64,000 bases of DNA. Source: Macrothele yani. Its lineage: Eukaryota; Arthropoda; Arachnida; Araneae; Macrothelidae. Each line of letters begins with the position of its first letter. Position 1 is the stretch's first letter. The position numbers were made by a program, and so were the translations under genes. Of this stretch, positions 22,392 to 33,677 are shown one piece after another. The DNA lies in assembly GCA_039090855.1 (NCBI GenBank), contig CM077034.1, forward strand, positions 10,804,984 through 10,868,983. Direction: 5' to 3'. The notes beneath the pieces are model-generated. The model searched no databases. It was given only the letters and a program-made list of their open reading frames with translations, and was not told the origin of the DNA.

Positions 22392-24387
22392 GAGATGAAA
22401 ATAATTTGCAGGCTTTCACGGTAACGGAGGGCAAAACGATTGTCAAAAGAAGCAATTCGTTTTGCTTCGTTCCAGTGGGGAACTGCAGAAGTGTCTTCCA
22501 TTGTCAAAATAGACAAGGCAGTATTAGGATTGGCTTTCGAAACATCTTTTCTATGTTCTAAAATTCTATGGTTAATGCTCCTGTATGTGCTTCCAATGTA
22601 TAAGTTATCCCCAGTAGAAGAAAAGATGGGAATGCAGTAAACTCCTGGGAGGTCCAGGCTTTTAACTTTGTCCCTATCCCTTTGTAGAAGTTTCAAGATG
22701 TTTGGGGTGGATTTAATGGCAAGATGGTAACCAAAACTTCTAAAAAGAATCTGTAACTCATAAGCATAGGAAGGATGGTAAGGAACAGAACCACAGAATT
22801 TCAGGTTTTCTTTCTTATGAGGAAAGAGGCATTCGATTTTCGAATGGTTTTCATATTTCTTTATGAGGGAGTTCACTGTAACAGCAGGGAAACCATGGGA
22901 GAGGGCTATTGTAGAAATTTTAGAGAGTTCTTCTTGAAGAGAGAGTTGGTTGTTGCAAATGATATGAGCCCTGTGGATGTAGGACTTCAATGCTGCAAGC
23001 TTGTAGAGATGCAGGGTGAAAGATTTGTAGGGAATGATGTTAGTGGCCTCAGAAGGTTTATGATAGACGGAACGAGTAATGGAGAGATCAGCATTTCTGC
23101 AGATAGATACATTCAGGAAATCAATTTTGTGGTTTACTTCCTTAGATATAGTGAGATTAATGGAAAGAAATTTTTCCGTAATGGAGTTGATCAGTGTCTG
23201 TAGTTCAGACTCGGTATGTGGCCAGCTAACGAAAATGTCATCTACATATCTTAACCACAGGGAAGGCTGAAAAGGGTGTTGAGGAATGATGGAAACTTCA
23301 ATATGTTGCATGTAGATTTCTGCAAGCAGAGGGGAAAGAGGTGAGCCCATGGGGAGACCAGATTGTTGCTTGTACACAATTTCGTTGAAAACAAAACAAC
23401 TGTGTTGATGAATAGTGTGGAAACAATCATAAAGATCTTTGATAAGAGTACTGGGTGGTTCAAAATGAAGAATCAATTTCTTCATGAGGAGCATGTAGGA
23501 CTCCAAATATGGTACAGAGGGAAACAAAGATTCTACATCAAGAGTATATAGATTAACACTAGGAGAAAAGGAATTAGGAAGTTTGTGGATGAAGTCTGAA
23601 GTAGAGACAACAGTATGAGGATGGTTGGCTGCCAGGGATTTGCATTTGAGGACCAATTTCTTTTCAAGGTTTACTGCTGAAGAAAAAGAATATTCAACTA
23701 AAGGTCTGATGGGGTTACCAGCTTTATGCAGTTTAACTTGCAGGAAAAGCCTGGTAGTTCTAAAGTAAGGAGGGGGTGATATATCACCAAGGAAGGATTG
23801 AAGAGTTTCTTTCTTAGATAATCTGTCAACTGAGTTTTTGAGCGAGTTGGTGGTGTCTAACTGCAGAGGAATGCAGTTAGCAGAAGTAAGAAATGAATGC
23901 ACTTTTTGGTTTAGAATTTCTTTACCAATGATGACTGGGCAACCAACTTTATCTGCTTGCATACGGCAAGGTCATTTTCTTGAATAAATGACCTGAATTC
24001 TTTTAAACAAGAAGAAGAGTACTTGATTGGCACAGAATTTTGCTTGGATAGGATAACAGCAGCATTGGCACGAAGGATAGGTTGGTGAACAGTCTCAGTT
24101 CTATGGATGGCTGATTCTATAACAGAAACAGTTTGTGGAAGATCGATAGGAAGAGCTGGTGAAAATTTTGGGCCAAATGATATGAATTTATCCAAGCTAG
24201 GAGGAATAGTAACTGAAGAAAGATTTACATACTTTGGCTTGTCAGTAGAGGCTGAAGATGGAGTAGATGCTGCTTGACTTTTTTGCTTGGAGAGTAGAAA
24301 TTTAAATTTCTTTGTATGGCGAGCATATTCATTTACTTCTATTGTTGAGAGGGTTTGGTTGATATGAACCGTGAAAATGTCAAGCAA
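22392..24387 (-). pseudogene. PLE-B reverse transcriptase with GIY-YIG endonuclease
   Basis: RT acts with the C-terminal GIY-YIG nuclease in target-primed insertion. From 24387 the N-terminal part includes SLDKFISFGPKFSPALPID. A one-base frameshift near 23955 separates DLAV from QADKVGCPVIIG. The 536-residue main frame has LFLQVKLHKAGNPIRPLVE, LYTLDVESLFPSVP, QQSGLPMGSPLSPLLAEIYM and the catalytic LWLRYVDDIFVSW, then GVYCIPIFSSTGDNLYIGST of the nuclease and FDNRFALRYRESL. It then runs into the SINE. All catalytic motifs are intact, so decay is slight: one frameshift and the SINE at the very C-terminus. Confidence 0.88.
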
Positions 24388-25049
24388 AGCAGGATGAGTG
24401 GTAGCAGCAAGTGATTGGTAGCTAATGTAGCAAGAAAGTTCAGTTTTAGCTATGGAGGAACGCAGGTCAGGGATAGCGGCAGACAGGAGGTTATGGCTGG
24501 TCTGCTGTAGTAAAGCACGGCAACGTCCTTTGAAAATGGGTTTGCAGATCTGAAAAGCTTGGGGAAGAATGCCTGAAGACTTGCAGGAATCGTCATAATA
24601 ATAGAACTCTTATTCAGTTGTGTGAGTGTCATCAAGTTGACCACAGGGGTTGTTTGTTTTTTTGTGTGGATTTCTCTATCCCATGATAATTCAGTAAGAC
24701 GACAGAGTGAAAAGAGTTGACTGGTCACACAGAAAGCAATGTAAAATACTAACTTTATGCAAAAAAGGCTACACGAATGACAGAATCATGAGAAATGTAG
24801 ATGGAAATCTAACCAAAGGAGATATTTCTAAACTGTACAAGAGGCATCAGCAGACTCAGTCAATTCACAAAACCAAACTGGTAAAGGCAGGAAAAGGTGC
24901 ACAGCAGCATGTAATGATAGAAGTAAAAGACTTACAGTGTTTGCTCTAAACAACAGTTTTTTTCAATTCCAAGGCTGCTTCTATAAGCAATGGGCTCTTC
25001 GTTAGCACCTATCCTAGCAAATTATTACATAAGTAAGATAGAAGAGGCC

Positions 25050-26400
25050 TTCCTATTGAAACCTTCTATTTTCTGCATGTACATGTGTATACTAGATACA
25101 TAGATGATATCCTTTTCATCATAGACCAAAATTAGAGTGGATACTCATCAAAAATTCTAGGTTTTAATTCCCAAGATGAATCCCTGAAATACAACAGGCC
25201 TATTGAAACCTTCTATTTTCTGCATGTATACTAGATACATGGATGATATCCTTTTCATCATACATCAAGATTCCAGTGGATACTCATCAAAAATTCTAGA
25301 AGGTTTCAATTCCCAAGATGAATACCTGAAATACAATAGGCCTTCCTATTGAAACCTTCCATTTTCTGCATGTATCCTAGATACATGGATCATCATCAAG
25401 ATTAAGATTCAAGTGGATACTCATCAAAAATTCTAGAAGGTTTCAATTACCAAGATGAATACCTTAAATACAATAGGTCTTCCTATTGAAACCTTCCATT
25501 TTCTGCATGTATCCTAGATACATGGATGATATCCTTTTCGTCATAGATCAAGATTCGAGCGGATACTCATCAAAAATTCTAGGAGGTTTCAATTCCCAAG
25601 ATGAATACCTGAATTACAATAGGCCTTCCTATTGAAACCTTCCATTTTCTGCATGTATCCTAGATACATGGATCATCATCAAGATTAAGATTCAAGTGGA
25701 TACTCATCAAAAATTCTAGAAGGTTTCAATTACCAAGATGAATACCTGAATTACAATAGGCCTTCCTATTGAAACCTTCCATTTTCTGCATGTATCCTAG
25801 ATACATGGATCATCATCAAGATTAAGATTCAAGTGGATACTCATCAAAAATTCTAGGAGGTTTCAATTCCCAAGATGAATACCTGAATTACAATAGGCCT
25901 TAATATTGAAACCTTCCATTTTCTGCATGTATCCTAGATACATGGATGATATCCTTTTCGTCATAGATCAAGATTCGAGCGGATACTCATCAAAAATTCT
26001 AGAAGGTTTCAATTACCAAGATGAATACCTGAAATACAATAGGCCTTCCTATTGAAACCTTCCATTTTCTGCATGTATCCTAGATACATGGATGATATCC
26101 TTTTCATCATAGATCAAGATTCGAGTGGATACTCATCAAAAATTCTAGAAGGTTTCAATTCCCAAAATGAATCCCTGAAATACAACAGGCCTTCTATTGA
26201 AACCTTCTATTTTCTGCTTGTATCCTAGATACATGGATGATATCCTTTTCGTCATAGATCAAGATTCGAGTGGATACTCATCAAAAATTCTAGAAGGTTT
26301 CAATTCCCAAAATGAATCCCTGAAATACAACAGGCCTTTTATTGAAACCTTCCATTTTCTGCATGTATCCTAGATACATGGATGATATCCTTTTCATCAT
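25050..26400 (+). repeat. Tandem array of the PLE RT catalytic segment
   Basis: About ten units of roughly 120-150 bp, each with CTATTGAAACCTTC, TAGATACATGGATGATATCC or a shorter form, and ATCAAAAATTCTAG. In frame they encode FCMYPRYMDDILFIIDQDSS and GYSSKILEGFN, the RT palm with the catalytic Y-[IM]-D-D. Some units lack the 25-bp part after ACATGGAT. The array continues after the Tc1-E insertion at 27845-28060. Confidence 0.88.
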
Positions 26401-26401
26401 A

Positions 26402-27842
26402 CACTGACGGAGAAAAAAATCCCAACACCACGAAAAAATAGTTGTAGAGGAATGAAATGGCGGCAATACATTTGTATAGGTAACATATTTAATCGATTAA
26501 GGTTTCAAGATCACAGCTTAATGTAAGCGCGAGAAGAGCTATTTTAAATGTGAAATGCTGGTACATTAATAACCGGTGTAACCGCCAGAATGTTGAATGC
26601 AAGCACGCAAACTTTCATGCATTGTGTCGTACAGGTGCTGGATGTCAGTTTGTGGGATGGAGTTCCATGCCTGTTGCACTTGGTCGGTCAATAAAGGGAC
26701 GGTTAATGCTGGTTGGGGGTGACGCTGGAGTTGTCGTCCAATGATGTCCCATACGTGCTCGATTGGTGAGAGATCTGGTGATCCAGCAGGCCACGGCAAC
26801 ATGTCGACACTCTGTAGAGCATGTTGGGTTACAACAGCGGTATGCGGGCGAGCGGTATGCAGGCGAGCGTTATCCTGTTGGAAAACACCCCTTGGAATGC
26901 TGTTCATGAATGGCAGCACAACAGGTTGAATCACCAGACCGATGTACAACTGTGCCATCAGGGTGCCTGGGATAACCACGAGAGTGCTCCTGCTGTCATA
27001 GGAAATTGCTCCCCAGACCATAACTCCAGGTGTAGGTCCAGTGTGTCTCGGCAGCAGACAGGTTGGTTGCAGGCGCTCACCTGGCCACCTACTAACCAAC
27101 ACACGGCCATCACTGGCACCCAGGCAGAACCGGCTTTCATCAGAAAACACAACAGATCTCCACTCCGTCCTCCAATGAGCTCTAGCTTGACACCACTGAC
27201 TTCGCAAACGGCAGTGGTTTGGAGTAAGTGGAATGCACGCTACAGGGCGTCTGACTCGGGGCTGTCCTTCAAGTAACCGATTTGTAACAGTTAGTTGTGT
27301 CACTGTGGTGGCAACTGCAGCTCGAATTGCAGCCGCAGACGCGGTACGATGCGCCAGGGCCATACGCCGTACACGGCGGTCTTCCCTCTCAGTAGTGCCA
27401 CGTGGCCGGCCGGAATCTGGTCTTCTTGAGGCAGTACCTTCCCTTGACCACCGCTGCCAACAATCATGCACAGTGGCTACATTCCTGCCAAGTCATTCTG
27501 CAATATTGCGGAAAGAAAATCCACCTTCTTGTAGCCCTATTACACGACCTCGTTCAAACTCTGTGAGCTGTTTATAATGGCTTCTTCATCTTCTTAAAGG
27601 CATTCTTGACTAACATCAACACACTACGTCGAATCTCAACAATAACTAACGCTCACGAACGTTACAGCGCGTATTTACAGCAAACCTGCTTTGCATGTTC
27701 CGAGGGGCGCTACTAGCGCCACACGTATGCGCCGAGCGCTAAATTTGCATAGACATCTTACAGATGTACTCTCACCGCCTACCAACTGTCGTTTATCTAA
27801 CACAACCCCTTCTTGGTGTTGGGATTTTTTTTTCCGTCAGTG
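26402..27842 (-). mobile_element. Tc1-like transposon E, nearly intact
   Basis: Ends CACTGACGGAGAAAAAAAT at 26402 and its complement at 27842, with TA on both sides (26400-26401, 27843-27844). It sits inside the RT array, so it is younger than that array. Length 1441 bp fits a standard Tc1 element. Confidence 0.93.
26566..27576 (-). pseudogene. Tc1-E transposase with one premature stop
   Basis: DD34E transposase. The N-terminus reads YKQLTEFERGRVIGLQEGG, then AE followed by TGA where Trp or similar is expected, then LGRNVATVHDCWQRWS. From 27471 the frame is open for 301 residues: an HTH linker, SDSGRPRGT-like hinge, VVFSDESRFCLGASDGRV (first Asp), FQQDNARLHTARPH (second Asp) and SPIEHVWDIIG (Glu), ending HSGGYTGY. 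The single stop at about 27487 is the only defect I see, so the copy is young. Confidence 0.88.
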
Positions 27843-27844
27843 TA

Positions 27845-28480
27845 GATCAAGATTCGAGTGGATATTCATCAAAAATTCTAGAAGGTTTTAATTCCCAAGA
27901 TGAATCCCTGAAATACAACAGGCCTATTGAAACCTTCTATTTTCTGCATGTATCCTAAATACATGGATGATATCCTTTTCATCATAGATCAGGATTCGAG
28001 TGGATAATCATAAAAAATTCTAGAAGGTTTTAATTCCCAAGATGAATCCCTGAAATTCACTTTAGAAGAGAAAAAGCAAAATACGCTAGTAAATTACCTA
28101 GACATTACTTTGAAGTGGGAAGGAAAAGAGCTTACCACAGAATTATACAAGAAGCCTACAAATACTGGAAAAATTTTAAATTATAAATCAGATCACCCTA
28201 AATATATAAAGAAAAATGTAGCTTTACAATTTAAAGATAAAGTTGAAAAGCTGAATTCATCTTCAGAAGCTAAGGAAAAACATAAAAATAAGTTAAAATC
28301 AATCTTATTGAAAACGATTACTCTTCTAAAGAAATTCGTGAACTACTGGAAGAAAATCCTACTAGGAACAGAACTGGTACTACAGACAAAAATAAAGAGA
28401 AAATTGAATATTTATTCACAAGAAAAGTCACAATACGGGACTGTTTGAAAAACTAAAGAAAATCAGCAATAAATATAAAA
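27845..28480 (+). pseudogene. PLE-C RT C-terminal part
   Basis: After two last array units the unique sequence reads ESLKFTLEEKKQNTLVNYLD and ITLKWEGKELTTELYKKPTN, then the ILNYKSDHPKYIKKNVALQF region, typical of PLE RTs after the YxDD motif. It stops at the SINE array target site (28487-28499). Confidence 0.85.
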
Positions 28481-28499
28481 TTAGGTTAGCTCCAGGTTT

Positions 28500-30477
28500 T
28501 TTTTTTTTTTTTTTTTCGATTGGAGGTTTAACGACCACCCACTGTCAGCAACTCAATGGGCTGTTGCCTGTCCCTAACTTAGGGTCACTGGTTCCAGGGA
28601 AGGGAGAGAGCCAGTGCCGTAAGACAAACACAACATCCATTCATTGATTGATTGGAGGTTTAACGACCACCGTGAGCAACTCAATGGGCTATAAGCAGAC
28701 GCCCGTCCCTAATTTAGGGTTACTGGTTCCAGGGAAGGGAGAGAGCCAGTGTCGTAAGACAAACACAACATCCATTCATTCAGTGATTGGAGGTTTAACG
28801 ACCACCGTGAGCAACTCAATGGACTATAAGCAGTCGCCCGTCCCTAATTTAGGGTCACTGGTTCCAGGGAAGGGAGAGAGCCAGTGCCGAAAGACAAACA
28901 CAACATCCATTCATTCACTGATTGGAGGTTTAACGACCACCGTGAGCAACTCAATGGGCTATAAGCAGACGCCCGTCCCTAATTTAGGGTTACTGGTTCC
29001 AGGGAAGGGAGAGAGCCAGTGCCGTAAGACAAACACAACATCCATTCATTCATTGATTGGAGGTTTAACGACCACCGTGAGCAACTCAATGGGCTATAAG
29101 CAGTCGCCCGTCCCTAATTTAGGGTCACTGGTTCCAGGGAAGGGAGAGAGCCAGTGCCGTAAGACAAACACAACATCCATTCATTCATTGATTGGAGGTT
29201 TAACGACCACCGTGAGCAACTCAATGGGCTATAAGCAGACGCCCGTCCCTAATTTAGGGTCACTGGTTACAGGGAAGGGAGAGAGCCAGTGCCGTAAGAC
29301 AAACACAACATCCATTCATTGATTGATTGGAGGTTCAACGACCACCGTGAGCAACTCAATGGGCTATAAGCAGTTGCCCGTCCCTAATTTAGGGTCACTG
29401 GTTCCAGGGAAGGGAGAGAGCCAGTGCCGTAAGACAAACACAACATCCATTCATTGATTGATTGGAGGTTTAACGACCACCGTGAGCAACTCAATGGGCT
29501 ATAAGCAGTCGCCCGTCCCTAATTTAGGGTTACTGGTTCCAGGGAAGGGAGAGAGCCAGTGCCGTAAGACAAACACAACATCCATTCATTCATTGATTGG
29601 AGGTTTAACGACCACCGTGAGCAACTCAATGGGCTATAAGCAGTCGCCCGTCCCTAATTTAGGGTTACTGGTTCCAGGGAAGGGAGAGAGCCAGTGCCGT
29701 AAGACAAACACAACATCCATTCATTGATTGATTGGAGGTTTAACGACCACCGTGAGCAACTCAATGGGCTATAAGCAGTCGCCCGTCCCTAATTTAGGGT
29801 TACTGGTTCCAGGGAAGGGAGAGAGCCAGTGCCGTAAGACAAACACAACATCCATTCATTGATTGATTGGAGGTTTAACGACCACCGTGAGCAACTCAAT
29901 GGGCTATAAGCAGTCGCCCGTCCCTAATTTAGGGTTACTGGTTCCAGGGAAGGGAGAGAGCCAGTGCCGTAAGACAAACACAACATCCATTCATTCATTG
30001 ATTGGAGGTTTAACGACCACCGTGAGCAACTCAATGGGCTATAAGCAGTCGCCCGTCCCTAATTTAGGGTCACTGGTTCCAGGGAAGGGAGAGAGCCAGT
30101 GCCGTAAGACAAACACAACATCCATTCATTCATTGATTGGAGGTTTAACGACCACCGTGAGCAACTCAATGGGCTATAAGCAGTAGCACGTCCCTAATTT
30201 AGGGTCACTGGTACCAGGGAAGGGAGAGAGCCAGTGCCGTAAGACAAACACAACATCCATTCATTGATGGATTGGAGGTTTAACGACCACCGTGAGCAAC
30301 TCAATGGGCTATAAGCAGTCGCCCGTCCCTAATTTAGGGTCACTGGTTCCAGGGAAGGGAGAGAGCCAGTGCCGTAAGACAAACACAACATCCATGCCTC
30401 ACCAGGATTCGAACCCGGACCCCTTCCGGACGAATGATCAGAAGCCATCGCTTAGACCACTGCATCACCGGGGCGGC
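28500..30477 (-). mobile_element. SINE family 1, expanded by a tandem body
   Basis: A single target duplication, TAGCTCCAGGTTT, flanks the whole 2-kb block (28487-28499 and 30478-30490). The tRNA-like head is at the right end on the minus strand (B box GGTTCGAATCC at 30405-30415, A-box region at 30457-30467) and the poly-A tail is at the left (poly-T 28497-28516). Between them the body occurs 14 times. Confidence 0.92.
28517..30400 (-). repeat. 135-bp tandem array, 14 units, inside SINE 1
   Basis: Units start at about 28517, then every 135 bp from 28650 to 30270. Each holds GGTTTAACGACCACCGTGAG and ends with CATTCATT/GATTGATT, a tetranucleotide run that probably aided slippage. Units alternate CAGTCG/CAGACG and GGGTCAC/GGGTTAC. 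Since 135 is 45 codons, plus-strand frames stay open; these are not genes. Confidence 0.95.
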
Positions 30478-30490
30478 TAGCTCCAGGTTT

Positions 30491-30875
30491 AAATAACAAA
30501 ATTAAAAAATACTTACCATCCCTAAAACAAAAAGAAGAAAATACTTTACTCCAGGAAGGAGTCATTTATAAAATCGAGTGTTCTTGTGGATTACCATATA
30601 TAGGAGAAACGGGAAGTAGGTTAACCACCAGAATTAAAGAACACAAAGCAGCAATAAGGAACAGCTCAAATAAAACAGGATTAGACAGGCACATACAAGA
30701 AACTGGCCACAAAATGGACTGGGACTCCTTAAAAGTGATCAAACATCAATCCCATGCAATAATCCAGAAATTAGAGGAATCCCTGGAAATTTACAAGACA
30801 CAAGGTGGCAACATCAATGACCATGCTGGATGGAAAATCCACCACGAGGCTTGGTCGCCAGACCTGTGGAATTAG
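30491..30875 (+). pseudogene. PLE-C GIY-YIG endonuclease
   Basis: Reads KIECSCGLPYIGETGSRLTT, RIKEHKAAIRN, then TGLDRHIQETGHKMDW and IQKLEESLEIYKTQGG, ending DLWN and a stop. This is a GIY-YIG nuclease with the His-rich HI...TGH motif found in one PLE group. It differs clearly from the PLE-A/B nuclease, so it belongs to another PLE family. Confidence 0.87.
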
Positions 30876-30908
30876 TAAGGTGCAAGAACTCCTGACGATG
30901 ATCTAGTG

Positions 30909-32015
30909 CAGGGGTGCACAACCCGCGGGCCGCTTGCGGCCCTCAAAGTCAGTTTATGCGGCCCGCGGATAAATATTTTATACTATTGAAAACGTGAATA
31001 TATATATTGTGAATGATGATATTTTTTCCCATTATTGTAGGCCCTAGTTGAAATAAGAAAATTATAAAAATGTTTCGTTAACTAGCAAATTTTCCAACAA
31101 TGAAAAGTTTTGTTGAAAGTTCTGAATTCCATGTAAATGTGGCTAAATATGCATCTCTTGTAGTAAAAGACGATTTGAAGATATAAGAAAATTTGAGGTT
31201 TTGTTTGATATGTTTTCTCTACCATTCACTACTGACGTTACGTCAGTGCCACTAGATTTCCAGATGGAATTAATTGATCTTCAGTGTAACAATGAGTTTA
31301 AAAACAAAATACTCTGAAGTTTCTCTCCTAGAATTTTACAAAAATTACTTACCGAAAGAAATGAAATTGCTCAAAGATCATGCTTTAAAAACGGCAACGT
31401 TGTTTGGAAGTACCTACTTATGCGAGCAATCGTTTTCTTTGATGAAACAAATAAAGTCAAAGTGTCGTTCCCGTTTAAGTGATACACTATTGGAGGGAAA
31501 CTTGCGCATTACCATCTCTAACATTGAACCTGATATTGACAGACTATTGAAAAATAAACAATGCCAAGCATCTCATTAGGAGCATTAGGCTACTACTTGA
31601 TTTGATGGTCAGTTTGACGATATACTGATTTTAATTTTTTATGTACTTTGATGTTAAGAATTCTGTTTTTTGTAAAAATAAAAATTTTACAACCTTGTAA
31701 TAGTATTATTTTATTTTATATACCCCTAAACCTTTTCCAATTAGGAGTAAGTTGATTGTAAATCAGTAATTTGATAACTTAATTACGCAATTTGCCAAAA
31801 AACTTCAAAAATGGATTTAAACCATTTAGAGGACACAAAAATGGTATTGAAACACATTTTTTGTCTGCTGGTAAAATAGGTTATTCGGATAATAGTAAAA
31901 TTAGCTTTAGCGGTAGGGTTTGGCAAGTGCCTATGTGAAAAGGTAACTTGCGGCCCGCCACTTATTATGTAAAAATAAACTTGGCCCCCACTTATAAAAA
32001 GGTTGTGCACCCCTG
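30909..32015 (+). mobile_element. hAT transposon, short derivative
   Basis: Ends CAGGGGTGCACAACC at 30909 and GGTTGTGCACCCCTG at 32015, flanked by a perfect 8-bp duplication ATCTAGTG (30901-30908, 32016-32023), the hAT signature. Subterminal GCGGCCCGC motifs occur near both ends. At 1107 bp it holds only the transposase C-terminus. Confidence 0.95.
31274..31579 (+). pseudogene. hAT transposase C-terminal dimerisation domain
   Basis: The peptide includes LFGSTYLCEQSFSLMKQIKS and KCRSRLSDTLLEGNLRI, the hAT family dimerisation motif, ending CQASH. The DNA-binding BED finger and the catalytic domain are missing. It resembles transposases close to vertebrate and arthropod ZBED5-like proteins. Not functional alone. 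Confidence 0.9.
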
Positions 32016-32040
32016 ATCTAGTGTATAGATCGAAAATTTG

Positions 32041-33572
32041 AGAGGTAAAGTATCTTAATAAATTTATCTTCTATAATTCCTGTTAAATATTTATAATAAT
32101 AAAAGACTGTTTAAGTAACAGAAAAGAATCTTCTGAGTCAATTAAAAATTAATTGTCTCATTGCGGTTTGAATTTCCCCTCAACTACTGAAAATGAAAGA
32201 AAGAAAAAAAAAAGAAGAAAACACCCCAGGCAGATTTTTGCTCAGAGGTTCTACCATGTCTGAATGCCATTACTCCATGTTAACACTGGTCAGGTGGTGT
32301 TACTTGCGGTATCACATTAATCATGCACGAGACTGACAATGAAAGAAAAAAGCCGAACTTTTTAACCAGGTGAAAATTCAGAATGGGCACTGAGAAACTA
32401 TGAACATAAAGCAGTATGAGCAAGACAGAACTGTTCACTGCAGTTTATTTAAATGTAAATACTGAAATGGGGCACATCGAAATGTACCATTACTGATATT
32501 TAACAAAAAGTACAAAGGGCAGAGGGAAAATCGCGGGGAGGGGGAAAATACGATTACGGGCAAAATATTCGCCCCTTCCTACTTCTGTTTTCAGAAATTT
32601 TCCCTCCATTTTCGGAAAAGCTGAGATACAAATATTTATGGAATAAAATGGTATTTAACAACAATACTGGGCAGAAATAACATCGCAAGAGAAAAAATTA
32701 CGATTAAAGAAGAAATCTTCACTCCATTTAACTTCCGTTTTTGAAGGTTTTGAAAGCAAGAATTCCATATTCAGACGGAAAAAAATCCCCACCATCACCA
32801 CCAGTCCCTCAAAAATTTCTGTTCAGTTATGCTTCCATCTCGAAAACCACAGAAGTTACGATGAAAATGGTGGAATTCCTCGAATTCTCGGAAGAATCTC
32901 GTGCCTGGAGTTTACATGGAAATTTCCATGCCATCTAACTTCCATTTTTGGAAAATTTCCCTACATTTTTCAAGCTGAAATAAAAATATTTACGGAAAAA
33001 AATTATATTTAACAACAATACTGGACAGGGGTACAACGCGAATAAAAGAAATTACGATTATGGGGAAAATCTGCACTCCCTTTAACTTGCATTTTTGTAA
33101 GTTTTAAAAGATCAAAAATCATACCCAGCCAAAAAAAACAGCATCCCCCCCCCCCCATTTCTCTTCAGTTTTGCATCGATCTCGAGTATGACCCAAATGA
33201 TGACGGAAGAAGCGGAATTCCACGAATGAATCTCATGTATGATTAATAAACAAACGGACTTTACTTTTTGATTTACTCTTGTCTAGTTTCACTATCAACT
33301 TGGTAAAGGAAAAAAAAATTATTTGTAACATATCCTTTAGCTACAGCAAATTCTCTTAGTGGGTCTGGGAATATTAAAAAGGTTGCAACAAGATCTAGAT
33401 ATTGTTAGAGTTACCCGAATCTAAAACAGATTCCAAATTTTCTACAAATGTGTGTATCTTTGCAATACTGACACAACTCTCATTTTTTATCTTGAATAAT
33501 ATTTCAACCAAAACATTATATTGTACGATAAGTATTTCATAAAAAGCCAACGAGAAAAAAAAAATTACGTAC
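32041..33572. other. PLK4 intron with diverged internal repeats
   Basis: From about 32400 to 33240 the sequence holds loose repeats of CCATTTTCGGAAAA and GGAATTC-type motifs, related to 60720-61260. It includes a C-run at about 33150. The part from 33240 to the exon donor at 33572 is plain AT-rich intron. No coding region seen. Confidence 0.45.
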
Positions 33573-33677
33573 TCTTAAACCATCCTCTGAAATTCGACAT
33601 ACATCAACCACTTTCTCAACTTGCTTAATCTTCTTCAAAAACTCCACACACACTTCGCCATTTTCTAAAATGCTCAC
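33573..33677 (-). CDS. PLK4: PLK4 exon: polo-box 1 core (35 codons)
   Basis: A 105-base exon with both ends in phase 0. It starts VSILENGEVCVEFLKK and ends VCRISEDGLR, matching the PB1 beta-strands of PLK4, where family members read VVSIL.DGEV and then RIS.DG. The acceptor is TTTTTCTGTAG| and the donor is AGA|GTACGT. The upstream exon ends NAI and the downstream one begins IIIYRPG, which restores the family order across all joins. Oddities: the first six exon bases, GTGAGC, are themselves a good 5' splice site, and the acceptor with the first 12 exon bases is repeated about 23 more times upstream in the transcript (33678-34790). Skipping this exon would keep frame but remove much of PB1. Confidence 0.87.

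Larger units (their letters stand above)
21920..24710 (-). mobile_element. Penelope-like retroelement B, nearly full length
   Basis: The minus strand holds N-terminal, RT and GIY-YIG regions in order. A terminal arm (21925-22100) like those of fragment A follows the 3' end. A SINE is inserted at 22166-22391. The element meets PLE-C head to head near 24720. Confidence 0.88.
30892..32035 (+). ncRNA. Hammerhead-like core split by a hAT insertion
   Basis: CTGACGA lies at 30892-30898 and GAAA at 32032-32035. Removing the hAT (30909-32015) and one copy of its 8-bp duplication joins GATCTA and TAGATC as a perfect stem II. The transposon therefore landed in the stem II loop. Confidence 0.6.
24728..32040 (+). 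mobile_element. Penelope-like retroelement C, broken by arrays and insertions
   Basis: Plus-strand PLE pieces in order: an N-terminal segment (24728-24950), RT thumb/palm pieces (24980-28440), and GIY-YIG (30500-30875), then a hammerhead-like core. Inserted are Tc1-E (26402-27842), a SINE 1 array (28500-30477) and a hAT (30909-32015). Its RT core has also been tandemly repeated. Confidence 0.82.

Noticed and set aside
30405..30477. tRNA gene candidates from A and B boxes in the SINE heads (also 10351, 11026, 22340, 35970).
   Set aside because: They continue into SINE bodies with poly-A tails and target duplications, and no clean cloverleaf with acceptor stem was found.
28648..30480. Open frames repeating IGGLTTTVSNSMGYKQ.
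   Set aside because: They read the antisense of a SINE body repeated at 135 bp (45 codons); the openness is a by-product of the period.
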